DNA of 64,000 nucleotides from Prorocentrum cordatum (GCA_963575745.1 CAUYUJ010019605.1:110001-174000), one strand, 5' to 3'; positions 1 through 11,482 are shown, numbered from the stretch's first letter. Numbers and translations are program-made. The notes: a model not told the origin generated them from the letters alone.

Positions 1-67
1 TCAGGGAGGAGGACAGGGATGAGCGGGACCAGCTCGATCGGAATGGGTACGAAAAAGACCTGAGACA

Positions 68-235
68 ACGACCGGCAGCAGTTCTTGGCAATTTTGAACA
101 GAGATCGCTGTCGGCGTCTCCGCGGACGTTGTCCATTTGAGACAACAAAGCCGTCTGCCCAACAGCGCCCGCTGTCGGTGTTTGACAATTCTTGCTGTTC
201 GACATCGTGCCTGGTTTCGTAAATATTTCGGGAGT
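68..235 (+). repeat. dispersed repeat, copy 1 (second copy at 24385-24528)
   Basis: About 165 bp resembling 24385-24528. Shared blocks include ACGACCGG, TTTGAGACAA, CCAACAGCG and CGCTGTCGGT, in the same order on the same strand. No protein or RNA is recognised. Seen by eye; boundaries are approximate. Confidence 0.6.
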
Positions 236-339
236 GTCAACGACGGCGGAGAAGGAAGAGGAATGGGAAGAGGAGCAGCAGGTGCAGGGTCGGGGCGGAG
301 GGGGACAGGGGATGTGGCGCATTGGCGAGCGACTCGAGC

Positions 340-586
340 GAAAAGGATGGTGACGTTGTTGACGATGATAATGACGACGATGATGATGATGACGAGGTTG
401 CTGACGATGATGATGCTGATGGCGATGGTGATGGTGATGGTGATGATGCTGCTGATGATGCTATGATGATGCTGATCATGATAATGCTGATGCTGCTGAT
501 GTTGATGATGATGACGTTGCTGATGCTGCTGCTGCTGATGATGATGATGCTACTGATGCTGATTATGCTGACGATGATGGTGGCGG

Positions 587-618
<32 letters not shown>

Positions 619-960
619 CTTCTGATGCTGAATATGATAATGCCGATGATGCTGCTGCTGATGATGCTGATGTTGATGATGAGAAGTATGACCATGACCA
701 TGACGACGATGATGATGACGACGATGTTGATGATGATGATGATGATGATGATGGTTGCGGTGATGATGATCATGATGACGACGATGACGACGACGATGAT
801 GATGATGATGAATATTCATATGATGACGATGCTGGTGGTGGTGATGATGATGACGATTATGATGATGATAATGATGATGATGATGATGCTGCTGCTGATG
901 ATGATGATTCTGATGCTGATGATGATGATGATGATGAAGAAGAAGAATAAGAAGATGGTG
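340..960 (+). repeat. GAT/ATG trinucleotide microsatellite
   Basis: About 600 bp of imperfect GAT/GAC/GCT triplets. Every frame is open and would give poly-Asp, poly-Met or poly-His, which is a by-product of the repeat. It lies directly upstream of a copy of the GTT-flanked dispersed unit. Confidence 0.9.
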
Positions 961-1002
961 AGGAGGCTGATGATGATGCTGTTGTTTGTGTTGGTGGTGG
1001 TG

Positions 1003-1690
1003 AATGTACATTCTTGAAGAATAATTATGGTTCATCCCCTTTCACCGGTGCACATTGTGTTTTTCAATTGAAGTGGCCCCCCGGGGCTCGCACCCTGTTT
1101 GTCATCAGGGAGTCTTCCTGCTCAAACTGTGCCCCTGGCCCCCGGTTTACATCAACAACGGCTCCCGCTTGATACTTTCTCAAAACTGATTGAGAAATCG
1201 CGCTCTCGCGCGCGATGGCCTCACAATGTATGTAGGAATCGCGCTCTCGCGGGGGACTTCCTCGCAACTTATTCAGACTCCGCGCCCTCGACACTCAAGA
1301 ATCACGCTCTCGTTTTAGTCTTCCTCACGATCTATTTGGGAATCGCGCTATCGCTCGAGACCTATCGATTCATGCAGTACTCGCGCTTCAGCAATCCGCC
1401 TGCTCGACCTGGCCGCCGGGGCCCGCCTTCACGACCCGCCCGCTAGGGTCTGCCCGCCCGATCTGCCCGTCTGGTTCTACCACGTGTTTTCCGCTCCTAG
1501 CCCCCTTCCTGCTACTCCCGTGCTCCATTCTTCTCCCTCCCCCTTCCATCCGTTCTCTCTTCCCTTGTTTCAGGGACAACGCCAAGTACACGCGGCAGGT
1601 AAGGAAGATTACCCACAGGTGGGTACGATGGAAGACAAAGAGGGCGGGTACCGAAGGTTTGAGATGTACACGTTGAATGGCACGCGAGAA
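1003..1690 (+). repeat. GTT-flanked dispersed unit, copy I
   Basis: About 690 bp, related to 4656-5340 and to the split copy 5361-5426 plus 11854-12425. Ordered landmarks are ATTCTTGAAGATAATTATnG, CCATTGnGTTTTT, CAATTGAAGTG, CTCGCACCCTGTTT, GGCCCCCGGTTTAC, GCGCTTCAGCAA, TCTGCCCGTCTGGTT, CTCTTCCCTTGTTT and a GTACGATnGAAGACGAAGAG-like end. No coding capacity is recognised. It begins and ends against triplet tracts. Confidence 0.8.
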
Positions 1691-1870
1691 GATTGTTGTT
1701 GTTGCTGTTGGTTGAACAGTCTGGACATGATTGTTGTTGTTGTTGCTGCTGCTGCTGTTGTTTTTGTTGTTGATGTTGGCTATGCTGATGATGATGCTGC
1801 TGATGTGGATGATGCTAATTATGATGACGACGATGGTGATGGTGGTTGTGGTGATGATGCGGATGACGTG
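1690..1870 (+). repeat. GTT/GAT microsatellite
   Basis: Imperfect GTT then GAT triplets directly after dispersed-unit copy I, the same arrangement as at 5340 and 12426. Confidence 0.85.
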
Positions 1871-3026
1871 AACATCAAGAATAGCCAGGCGTTTCCTTGT
1901 GCCTCCTTCCTCCTCCTGCCCTTCTTATGAGACTGCTGCTTTCGACCCAGAGCTGCTGCCGATGATAACGAGGATGATGAGCGTGTCTGGAGCAGCTGGG
2001 CTTCGCGAGCGACCCGGTCGAAGCAGAAAGGAGTCAGGATGATGAGGATGACGAGAAGCATGGCTGGACCAGCTAGGCGTCGTGAGCGAGTCGACCGAAT
2101 CGACGAACTTGCAGAGTGGCCAGCAGCACGATCCGTTGTCACACCGTCCGCAACCGCATCTGAGGTCTCCCCGCTATGAAGGCACCGAGTATAGACACCT
2201 CAGTATGCATGCCTGCGTCCGCCCGCCTGCACGGTTACACACGCATGCACGCGCACCCGCGGACACCATTTGTCTCATTGATCCACAAGGAGCAGCCGTC
2301 AGCAGTTCGCGGTGCACGCGTGCCGAGCAATCTGTCTGCGAGCGTTCACGTTCTGCCCCCATCAACGCGGCGAGCGGCCTTTGTAGTTTCCGGGCCGACC
2401 AGACTTGCTTGCCAGCCTGATCGCCATGCCAGAGGTAAAAACTCAAATGGGGCCAGAGCTTAGCCGCTCAAGGATCGGTTGGGCTGCCCAGGAATATTCC
2501 TCGGCTACCAGATCCGCGCCGGCAATCGCAGCGTCGTGTATCCGGGCTCGTACGAACAGACGGCCGCCGAGCGGCACCCCTGGATGATGAGCATCACGCT
2601 CCTCTTCCTCCTGTTCGAGATTCTGAAGCCTGGCGGCGTTGCCACGCCTCGACGAAGAAAGGATGGAGGGAGGGAGGGGGGAGGAGGGACGAGGGCGGCG
2701 TCTTGGTTTTGGAGCCTCTTTTTGCGTTTCGGGAGCGTCTCGTCCCCGCGGCTGGACGCAGCTCGATCAACCCGCCAGGACTGACCCCAGCGGGGGTCGG
2801 GAGGATTCATTTCCCCAAGCAGTGCTTGCACTTAGGAGTCCTTATGTCTTTTCCAGCGAGCTGGGCCTGAAGGTCGGTCTGGCGGCTAAGTAGCCGCCCC
2901 GTCGCCGCCTGTCGCCGCCCGTCGTCTGGGCCTGTCTGTCGGTATGCGGCGATGTTGTCGCTGTCGCCGCCCTGTCGCCGCCGTCGCCGCTCGTCGCCAC
3001 CGTTAGATTGCACCACCTAAGCTGTT
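1871..3026. other. no gene recognised
   Basis: Mixed-composition DNA with short overlapping open frames only. There are CGCCGC-type short repeats at about 2890-3000. I see no conserved protein motif or RNA structure. Confidence 0.5.
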
Positions 3027-3285
3027 TCGCCTTGCTTCGCATTGCTTTGAATTGCTTTGTGTTGCTTTGCATTGCTTTGAATTGCTTGGCATTGCTGTTC
3101 ATCACTTGCTTTGCACTGCTTTGCATTGCTTTGCATTGCTTTGCATTGCTTTGCATTGCTTTGCATTGCTTTGCATTGCTTTGCATTGCTTTGCATTGCT
3201 TTGCATTGCTTTGCATGGCTTTGCATGGCTTTGCATTGCTTTGCTGTTTTGCATTGCTTTGCATTGCTTCGCATTTCACCACATA
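3027..3285 (+). repeat. 10-bp tandem array GCTTTGCATT
   Basis: About 25 units of GCTTTGCATT, most perfect between 3110 and 3215, with drifted units at each side. The 10-bp period leaves all three frames open, giving repetitive CIALHCFALL-like strings that are not credible proteins. Confidence 0.9.
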
Positions 3286-3440
3286 GACTGCCTGACACAG
3301 CTTGCACAACATATATTCCACCACATATATTGCAACGTATAAATTGCACAAGATAGGTTGCACCGCATGCATCGCAATGTATACACATATCTGTATATAC
3401 ATATGTATATATGTATATATATGTATACATATACATTTAG
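3286..3440. repeat. CACATATATTGCA-type degenerate repeats with a TATATGTATA patch
   Basis: AT-rich island after the 10-bp array. Repeated phrases such as ATTGCACAN and CCACATATAT run into alternating TATATGTATA at 3390-3432. Confidence 0.5.
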
Positions 3441-3544
3441 ATTGCACATCATATACTGCACAGCATAGATTGCACCACACATATTGCATCACGCAAATAT
3501 CAGACCATAATTATCGCACAGTGCAGAGTACACCACATACATCA

Positions 3545-3720
3545 GTAAGGTTCCAGGTTTGTTCGGGTCGGTTCGGTTCCGAAGTGCTTCCAGTTCGGTT
3601 CGGTTCGGTGTTTTTGTCTCTCTGGTTCGATTCGGCTCGGTTCGTCGTTGTGGATTTTGCCGCCCGGTTCGGCCCAGTCCGGCGTATTTGCTGCTCCCGT
3701 TCGGTCTGGTTCGGACGTGG
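3545..3720 (+). repeat. GGTTC-based pentanucleotide repeats
   Basis: Imperfect GGTTC / GGTTCG / GGTCC units, densest at 3564-3680. No gene is credible here. Confidence 0.7.
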
Positions 3721-4087
3721 CGCGCCCAGAGCTCCCGAGGTGCCTGGCCGCCGAGGTGGCGAAGGGAGATATTCTTGTGGAGGGCGATCAATGGAGAGGA
3801 AGCGTGCTGCCAAATAATGCTAAATCATTTCCAGATGTCTAAGACATGTCTTAAACATGCTTTTAACATGTAAAAGCATGTTGAACACATGTTTAGAACA
3901 TTTTCCGACATTTTAATCACATATTAAATTCGATGATAGGACTGTTAGGGTGTCCACTGTCGTGGCATCCACAAAGATATTCGGCGGTCTGCAGCTCGGG
4001 CAGCCGAAAAAACCTAGGGGGGGGGTCTGGGCCGGGGGCTGCGGGCCGGGGGCTGCGGGCCGTGGGGTGCGGGCTGGGGGGTCTGGA

Positions 4088-4218
4088 CGCGAGGCGCCCA
4101 GGCAGGAGGAGGCTGAGGAGGAGGAGGAGGAGGGGGAGGAGGAGGAGGAAAAGGAGGAGGAGGGGGAGGGGGAGGAGGAGGGGGAGGAGGAGGAGGAGGA
4201 GGAGGAGGAGGAGGAGGA
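4088..4218 (+). repeat. GAG/GGA microsatellite
   Basis: Imperfect GAG tract following a GGGGGTCTGGGCC-type G-rich segment. Confidence 0.85.
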
Positions 4219-4296
4219 CCAGTGTAAACCCAAGACCCGTCAATGGTGTTGCGATAACCCCCCCTCCAAATCTCCTGTTCATAGGGCCCTATACGA

Positions 4297-4380
4297 GGAT
4301 GCGTATGTCAGAGTGGGGGCCCCGAGCGGTCATTCACTGTCCCTTGGTGCGTGGTTGAAGTGGGGGTCCGCGGTGAAGAT
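4297..4380 (-). repeat. flank motif shared with 20.9 and 21.4 kb, inverted here
   Basis: On the minus strand this reads ACCGCGGACCCCCACTTCAA, then CACGCACC, CAGTGAATGACCG. It matches the segments following the CAA tracts at 20900-20960 and 21430-21495 (CACTTCAGCCACGCACC, CAGTGAATGACCG). In all three places the motif borders a CAA/GTT tract on the same side, so motif and microsatellite appear to move as one unit. Confidence 0.65.
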
Positions 4381-4532
4381 GGTTGTTGCGTTGCGTTGCG
4401 TTGCGTTGCGTTGCGTTGTTGTTGTTGCTGTTGTTGTTGTTGTTGCTGTTGTTGTTGTTGTTGTGGTTATGGTTGTGGTTGTGGTTGTGGTGGTGGTTAT
4501 GGTTGTTGTTGTGGTTGTAGTTGTGGTTGTGG

Positions 4533-4573
<41 letters not shown>

Positions 4574-4655
4574 ATTGTTGTTGATGTTGTTGTTGTTGTA
4601 GTTGTTGTTGTTGTTGCTGTTACTGTTGTTGCTGCTGCTGTGATTGCTGTTGTTG
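4380..4655 (+). repeat. GTTGC then GTT microsatellite
   Basis: Seven or so GTTGC units (4384-4418) followed by about 230 bp of imperfect GTT triplets with GTG and GCT interruptions. Confidence 0.9.
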
Positions 4656-5340
4656 AATTCATTATTGAAGATAATTATTGTTGATCCCCCCCTCCTGTGA
4701 CCATTGCGTTTTTTAATTGAAGTGCTTCCCCTGGGACTCGCGCCCTGTTTTTTATCAGGGAGAGTCACGGGGCTCAAATTGGGCCCCTGGCCCCCGGTTT
4801 ACAAACAACGGCTCCCGCCTACTTTTTCCTCACACTGCATTCCACAATCACACTCTTACGCGGGATTTCCTCATAATTCATGTACGCATCGCTCTCTCGC
4901 GTGGGACTTCCTAGCAATTTATTAAGACGATGCGCCCTCGGCGCTCAGGAATCACGCTCTCGCATGGTTTTTTCTTACGATTTTTTTGGGAATCACGCTA
5001 TCGTTCGAGACGATTCATGCAGGACCCACGCTTCAGCAACCCGCTTGCTCGACGTGGTCGCCTGGGCCCGCCTTCCCGACCTGCCCGCTATGGGTCTGCC
5101 CACCGATCTGCCCGTCTGGTTTTACCACTTGTTTTCTGCTCCTTGTCCGCCTCCTGCTAATTTCTCTCGTGCTCCATTCTTCTTTCTCCCCCTTCCATCC
5201 GTCCTCTCTTTTCCTTTTTAAGGGACTGCACTTGATGCACGTGGCAGGTAACGATCGAAGAAGACGAGGGGTTGGTCTGGAGGGTTTAGGATATACGTAT
5301 TGATGGGCACTTGAGCAGATATGAGCGAATAGTCGTAAAC
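4656..5340 (+). repeat. GTT-flanked dispersed unit, copy II
   Basis: Same ordered landmarks as 1003-1690, bounded by GTT tracts on both sides. The next copy (III) begins immediately at about 5361, sharing the short GTT tract at 5340-5362. Confidence 0.8.
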
Positions 5341-5360
5341 TTATTGTTGTTGTTGCTGTT

Positions 5361-5426
5361 GTTGAATTTTCTTTTCGAGGAAACAATTATTGTCGATCCC
5401 CCCTTCCGGCAACCATTGCATTTGTC
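5361..5426 (+). repeat. GTT-flanked dispersed unit, copy III, left fragment
   Basis: Contains GAGGAAACAATTATTGTCGA, then CCCCCC and CCATTGCATTT, matching the start of copies I and II. It stops where the retrotransposon begins and resumes at 11854 with TTGAAATGCTC and CTCGCACCCTGTTT. This is an insertion breakpoint. Confidence 0.75.
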
Positions 5427-5596
5427 ATTGTCTCAGTCTTGCTCTTTTCAGCGACCATTTACAGCAGGCGCAATGCGCGTTTGTGTTTGCCTGAGATAGT
5501 AATGTAGCGCCAGGTGTAGATGTTCTTTTCTGTGAACATCCTGAAATGCGATCTTGGCCAAATGCACAATGCCATTGCCGTTTCGGTTTCAAGCTT
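5427..5596 (+). repeat. split direct repeat A1
   Basis: About 170 bp matching A2 at 11551-11717. Shared blocks include TCTTGCTCTT, TTACAGCAGGCGCAATGCGC, TAGTAATGTAGC, CCAGGTGTAGAT and AATGCCATTGCC, ending AAGCTT in both. Confidence 0.85.
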
Positions 5597-5616
5597 AATT
5601 CAGGATTTCACAACTG

Positions 5617-6033
5617 ATGGAACTTCCCCAATCTGGTGCTGCTTGGTTCTCCTGCACACCAGGTATCGCTTCCCTCATCTCGGCCTGGCGCGGCTGCCAG
5701 TGCCATTGTTACGCGAGCCAGGCTGATTCGGAGATCGTCGCGGTGCTCCGCGACCAGCTGGCCCAGTGCGGGCCCCAGCAGCTGGCGCCGCAGCCTGCGG
5801 TCTCGTGGGCCTTCTTTAGCAGCTTCGTGAGCGGCATCTGCCTTTGCGTGTCCATCTTGCTGTACTTCTTGGTGAGCGGACGGATCGGAGTTCAACACAA
5901 AACCGTCGATGGCGGTGCCAGCGGTGGAGGCCAGCCTTCGATCACTGCGAGTGGGTCAGCGCCTTCTGATATCGAGGGACGTGGATCCCGACTTGTACCA
6001 CGAGAGGCTGATTCTGCAGAAAGTGCCCGGTGA
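5617..6033 (+). CDS. retroelement ORF1, small membrane-anchored protein
   Basis: 138 aa, starting at the first ATG after repeat A1. Residues about 28-32 are CQCHC. Next comes a segment VLRDQLAQCGPQQL, then a strongly hydrophobic stretch (AFFSSFVSGICLCVSILLYF, about residues 66-85) that would span a membrane, then a polar tail. I infer that small ORFs with a CxC motif, an 'LRxQLxxCGP' segment and one membrane span precede the gag-like ORF in related dinoflagellate elements; I cannot name a function. Its 3' part overlaps the next ORF (ATG at 5909) in another frame, the compact arrangement expected of a retroelement. Confidence 0.5.
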   Translation: MELPQSGAAWFSCTPGIASLISAWRGCQCHCYASQADSEIVAVLRDQLAQCGPQQLAPQPAVSWAFFSSFVSGICLCVSILLYFLVSGRIGVQHKTVDGGASGGGQPSITASGSAPSDIEGRGSRLVPREADSAESAR

Positions 6034-7272
6034 GCTGCCATGCTCATACCTTGTGGCTACGCCGGACGGCGACCTGTACGAGGAGGACCTCCTGGATTCT
6101 GGAGGCGAGATCTTCTTGCTTGGCCCGCGGGGCGGGCTCACTGGCAGGTTGCCGGCAGCAGCCACCCTGTGCCGCTTCGAGGCCGAATACCTGAACGACA
6201 ACAAGGCCCGCTTCATCCAGGAGGGCCGCGAAGAGCTTGCGCGCCTCCAGGGCGTCGCCGGCTTCGTCCCCGTCGGGCGCGGCGCTGCGCCAGGGCCAGG
6301 GGGGCGGCGCCCAGGCCGCCTGCGCCAAGCTTGGCGCCCGCCCCCGCCGCGCTCTCCCCTGCGCCGGCCGCGGCCTGGGCCCCAGGCCCAGCTGCCCCTC
6401 CGGGCGATGGACCACCGGTGCGCTGGTTCGCTCTCGAAGCGCGCTTCGGCAAGCGCGTCGGCGAGGACGTCAGCGAGCTCCCAGGACAGCGGTTCCTGTG
6501 CGGCGATCGCGGCATCAGCACGATTACCGAGGGCCGGTACATGGCCATCGCGCGGGCCGGCTTCTTCACGAAGGGCACGGTTGCCGACGGCGGGGACCAG
6601 GACGTCCGCGCGCTCGCCGTGCGCATGGACCCCGCGGGCAGGCGGGAGGCGGTCTTCCCCGACGTGTGCAAGCAGCTGGACTCCGCTACGATCAGCGACT
6701 GGCGCATCGCCGGCCCTCGCACCACTGCGTGGCTGTGCCGCGCCCTGGCAGAGACGGGCATGACGCCGACCCAGCGACGCTACTGGTGGCGGAACACCAT
6801 CGGTCTCAGCATGTCAGACAACGGCGTGGACGAACACCTGTTCTTGAACGAGCTGCTGGAATGGGCCTTGTGCTGCGACTTCCTCGGCTTCGGCAACCTC
6901 CTCACCGGCGAGCACATCAGCCGGAGGTATCAGCTGTGGGAGGAGGTATATTCGCACACGCTGCTCGAGCGCGAGGCTGGGGCATCCGCTGCCGAGTGGG
7001 TCGACGAGCGGCGCATCTTCTTGGGCGCCCATGAGTCCCGCAGCGTCGCGCTGGTGTGCCCCGAGCTCCTGTCCTGCGTGGCTGCGGAGATGGCTGCTCG
7101 CTTGGCGATCCTCAAGGAGAGGCGCAAGGGCCGCGAGGAGCGTCGCTTGGCGGCTGGGTCGGGCGATCAGGCGGACGAGGGTGGAGGCGAGAACATCGGG
7201 GCGGCGGCCAATGCGAAGGGCCGCAACGGCCCCCGCAAGAAACCCCCGCCACGCGGGCGGCCGCTGGGTTAG
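5909..7272 (+). pseudogene. gag-like ORF of the YR retroelement, frameshifted
   Basis: Two open frames make one protein-like whole. The first, from ATG 5909, reads VGQRLLISRDVDPDLYHERL and continues to about 6290. Beyond it becomes a low-complexity Arg/Pro string, while a second frame (open from 6040) turns sensible at about 6340 with proline/alanine-rich sequence. That frame continues through WFALEARFGKRVGEDV, RYWWRNTIGLSMSDNGVDEH and a basic C-terminus KKPPPRGRPLG ending at 7272. A one-base shift between about 6290 and 6340 best explains this. The position before RT suggests a gag-like nucleic-acid-binding protein, which is inference from order and the basic tail. The C-terminus overlaps the start of the pol frame. 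Confidence 0.55.
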
Positions 7273-7321
7273 CTCCCGCCAGCGGCCTGCCTTGCATGGG
7301 GAGCGCTCCTGCAGTGGTGGA

Positions 7322-9251
7322 TGGCAGGAGCTCGGATCAGAGCTGTGCTGATCTTCAAGAGCGGGATCTTCTGCCTTTTCCTGGTGGTAAGGCACTCGAC
7401 GACGTTCTCCTTGGCCACGCGGTCACCGCTTCGGTCGGTCCACGGCGTCGTGCTCGTCACAAACGTCCTCAGGAAGTTTGGCTTCGAGATGGTCTCGCTG
7501 CTCTGGGTGAACTCGGTTCTGGACAGGCCCATTCTTCGGCAGCGAGATGTTCGGCGGCCCAGCGGTCTGCCATGCAGCACCTTGCCCGACAGTATGCCTG
7601 CGCCGCTCGCCGTCCACTTCCTGCAGATCTCACACCCGCGATGGCGTGTGAGATGCTCCGCGGTGGCGATAGCGGCTGCTCCGACGAGACGGCCGCAGGC
7701 ACCCTTGGCAGATTCCGGCGCGGCGCCGTGGCGCTGCCGCAGCTCGGTGGAGGTCGGTTTGACCTTCGCTCCGTGGCGGGCTCCGAGCTGCAGTCCATGC
7801 TGGACACTCCCGAGCAAGTTTTGCGTCCTGATGCTCAGCGATACCTTCTTTTACGTGATGCTCCGGCCAAGGTTGCATGCGATCCCGCGCTCCGCCAGCA
7901 GGGTCGTGACTATGGCCTCTTCCTCTCTAGCCCCCTGAGCGCCAGCGTCATCGAGGTCGGGGCCAGCTCCGAGGAGGTCGGGATGTTCTTTGCCCCCGAG
8001 AAGTCTGGGGAGCTCCGCTTGATCTTCGACGCGAGACGGGCCAGCTCTTGGCGTCATACTCCGCTGTCCTGTTCGCTGCCATCTGGGGGGCCGCTGGCGG
8101 CGATGAGCATTCCACCAGGAAGTCAGCTTTATATGGCGGGGGGCGACGTGGAGTGCTGCTTCTACCAGTGCGCCCTCCCCGAGGCTTACCGCCACCTGTT
8201 CGGCCTCATGCCCGTGGAGGCTCGCTTTCTTGACGAGACTTGGCAGCAGCGCCTGGACGTCTCGGGCTCGCAGTCGGTGTTCCGTCGCGCGCGAGTTGCT
8301 CCCATGGGCTGGAGCTGGGCCGCCTACATCATGCAGCGGGTGCATCTCCATCAGTTGCGGAAGGTCCCGACTTGCCTGTCCTGGGTCGTCGACAAGATGA
8401 AGGCTGTGAAGATCGGGGTCGGCGAGGGTGCGAACGCCCTCTACGTCGACAATTTCGGTTGCTGGTCCACTGACGCCATGCTGGCCCAGGACCAGGTTGA
8501 CAGCATGCAGGCCGCTCTTGCCCACGTGGGGGTTGTCTCGTCCATCGACCCGGCTACCGACGCGCCGACGTTCAACGGATTCGAGCTGGTGGACCGCTCG
8601 AGGTAGAGGCCCACCACGAGGAAGTTTTGGCGCGCCGCTCTCGGTCTGCGGCGCATCTTGACAGCAGGGCCTCTGGTCTGTGGCAGGGATCTCGAGCACA
8701 TCTTGGGGCGCCTGATCCACGTCTTCACCTTGAAATGCGAACTGCTCAGCATCTTCCACGCCACCTACTCGTGCATCAAGGGTAGCTACTCTCGCCGGCA
8801 GCCTTTCTGGGCCTCAGTGGCTCGCGAGTTTAGGTGGGCCCTCGCGCTGCTTCCGCTCGTGGAAGTGAACGTTCAACAACTTCCCTGGCGTCCCGAGGTC
8901 CACTGCCGCGACGCACCACCCTGGGGTTTCGGCGTGACAGCCGCCTTGTGGCCAAAGGACGTCGTGCAGGACGCGGGGGCCTGGAGTGAACGCTCGAGGC
9001 CGCGCTGGCCATGGGCGGTTCGAGGGCCGCGCCGTGACAGCGCGCTCGGACCCGAGCAAGCCGTTGGCGGCGGCTTCGAGGATTTGCCCCGCGAGCTGCT
9101 TGTGGGAACTCGGTGGAATGTGGTCACTGCAAGAAGGTGGAACAAAGCATCGTCACATCACCCTCCTCGAGAGGAACGCGTCGATCTGGGTCGTCAAGTC
9201 TCTATCGCGTCGTGGAGAGTCTCAAGGTCATCATCACCTGCTCATGGGTGA
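7322..9251 (+). pseudogene. reverse transcriptase / RNase H (pol) of the YR retroelement
   Basis: The frame is open to a TAG at 8604-8606 and resumes in the same frame to 9251. RT motifs are visible: motif A GGDVECCFYQCALP (about 8138-8180), motif B APMGWSWAAYIMQ (about 8297-8336), and motif C ALYVDNFGCW (about 8434-8463) with YVDN in place of the usual YxDD. After the TAG the thumb region continues (CGRDLEHILGRLIHVF, WASVAREFRWALALLPLVEV). From about 9000 the RNase H-like sequence (HITLLERNASIWVVKSLSRR, HHHLLMGDKSG) lies in a different frame. One in-frame stop plus at least one shift make this a pseudogene, unless the TAG is read through. Confidence 0.75.
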
Positions 9252-9557
9252 CAAATCTGGGGTCCATCTTCAGCTTCGCTGAGGGGAGGGCTACAAGCTA
9301 TGACATTAACATATGCTGCCGTGCGAATGCTGCCTATTGCCTTGCGGGAAACATGACTTTGCATCGTCGCTGGTTACCATCTGAATCGAATCCTGCCGGT
9401 CAGCCTTCACGTCGGTTCCAACCATCTCATCAGCGTAAGTCTTTTGGTTCGCGAGCGTCTGCAATATTCCGAACACCATGGCCACGACCGACCGCGGGGA
9501 GATGGGCATCACCTCGCACTGCGTGCTGAGCCGTCGTGTCTGAGCGGCATCAGTGGC

Positions 9558-11091
9558 AGCCTCCTCTACCACGCCCCCGGCGGCGCCTGCCGGGGCAGCT
9601 TCGAGGGGGTTGCCAGCGCCGCGACCCAAGAGGAGGCGCGGGCCGTGCAGGCCCCCCAGGTCTCACCCGAGATCCGGGAGCTGGCTCCATGGCTGACCCC
9701 GCTGCAGGCCAAGCGAGTGCAGGCCAAGACGCGTCTCGCCTACTCTCAGCTGCTGCTGGCGTTGGCCACCTGGCTGAGGGTCGTCGCGCTGCCAAATTTG
9801 AGCGGCGAGCAGTGGGGTGCCATCCTGGTCGACTACCTGGAGGACCAGCTGGACCACGACATGGACCCGAGCATGGCCATCGAGTCGGTCGCGGCCGTGC
9901 TGTGGGCCAACCCGCACGTTGGCCGCCCCGCGGCCCGGGCGCCGCCGCGCGCATCCGCTGCCCTGGCGGGCTGGCGCGTGCTACAACCTCCAGCCTCCCG
10001 GCCGCCCCTGCCCATCGAGTGCATGGCGGCCATCGCTGCGCGGCTGGCTGCAGAGGGTGAACCGCTCATGGCTCTGTTCGCGTGGGCGCCCCGCCGAAGG
10101 GCTCTCGCTGCGAGGGTGTCAGGTGTTACCTGGGCTGCTGGGCGGCTCGGGGTCAGCGCGTCACCTCTTCTTCCTGGTGCGGCCCTCCGAGCAAGGAGCG
10201 CCGACCAAGACGGGGCTTTTCGACGTGGGCTGCTTGTTGGGCCTCCCTCGCCATCAGTTCTTGGCGCCCCTGCTGCTGCGGGTCAAGCGCCGGGCCGGGG
10301 GCGGCGGCCTCCTGTCCCCCTTCTCCCGCGCGGGCGCCCGGGTGCGCTTCCGGGCGGCGGCGGAGGCGGTCAACGTCGGCAGCCTGCGCCCTACTCCGTG
10401 CAGCCTGCGGCATGGAGGCGCCTCGCGCGACCGGGCCGCCAACGGCCGGTCGGCCCGCGACGTCCAGGCAAGAGGGTTCGGGAAGTCCCCCACCTCGGTC
10501 ATGAGGTGCGAGATGCACTCCCGACTGGCCCGACAGCTGCATGCCCTTCCGGAGCCTACGCGCCGCGCCGTGATAGCCGGCTATCATGGCGCTGCCGCCG
10601 TGTTCACGGAGCTCTTCTGGAGGCGCTGGCCTGCTGTCGCTTCGCGGGCTTCCCAGTCGTCCTGCATCTTTGGCGGCCAGGGCGGCCTGGCCAAAGCAGT
10701 GCGGAGGCGGGTCTGCGCTGCCATCGCCATCGATCTCAGCCAAGGCGAGGAGTTCGACCTGCTGCAAGGCGATGTCGTGGCGCTCCTGATCGGCTGGATC
10801 AGTGACGGGCAGGTCATGGCGCTGTTCTTTGCCACGCCGTGCGAGGGGCACTCCAGAGCGAGGGGGGGCCCGCCCTGGTCTCGCTTGCCGCGTGCCATCC
10901 GCTCGCCTCAGCATGTGCACGGTTTGCCCAATCTTTCGTCTGCCGATCAAGCCTCTCTTGATCGTTCTAATGCTCTTGGTAAGGCTGCCGCCCTCCTGCT
11001 TCGGAAAGCCCTCGATCGAAGCCTCCCCTGCGGCGAGGAACACCCGAGGGGCAGTTTTTTGTGTGGCGGCAGTCTCATCATGCCAGTCTGA
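9558..11091 (+). pseudogene. tyrosine recombinase (YR) of the retroelement, frameshifted
   Basis: The N-terminal core-binding-like part lies in one frame (LTPLQAKRVQAKTRLAYSQL, WLRVVALPNLSGEQW, IECMAAIAARLAAEGEPLMA). At about 10080-10100 the sense moves to the next frame: RPAEGLSLRG (first catalytic Arg region), APTKTGLFDVG, and CSLRHGGASRD (HxxR-like box). SPTSVMRCEMHSRL follows, where related proteins have a tyrosine (SVxRYE) but the codon here is TGC, Cys. A shifted frame plus apparent loss of the nucleophile argue that it is inactive. The family identification is from motif order; the expected Tyr position is from memory of related elements. Confidence 0.65.
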
Positions 11092-11482
11092 TCTCGCGCG
11101 TGCACGGTGATTATGTGATTGGCCTCTGCGCTCTCAATCGTCCTTTCCGTGGCCGCACGCGCATCCTCCGCTGGAATTGCCTCGCCCCGCGCCTCTCGCA
11201 GTGCAAATGCAAGATGCGCGGCAACATGTGTAGTTTCTCAGGTGAGCCGCGCGCTGTCTTGTCCGGCCTTGCACCTGACCGCTCCTGGATGACTCAGCTC
11301 AAACAGGTCTATCCCGTCCCCCTTTGTAGTTTTGTAGTATCATTGCCTGCGCTTTGCTGTCTCAGGGGGTCGGGATCCAGGCTCAGAACTTGTGGAACGT
11401 TTTCAAGTCCAAAATATTTTGAATGCGCGGCCTAGCCAGTACAGTGCTGGTTTCGGGGTGTTTCTGTCTGAGTTTGGGGAGG

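Noticed and set aside
322-1035. Long open frames of poly-Asp/Met/His
   Set aside because: They are the unavoidable reading of a GAT microsatellite in every frame; no non-repeat protein sequence is attached.
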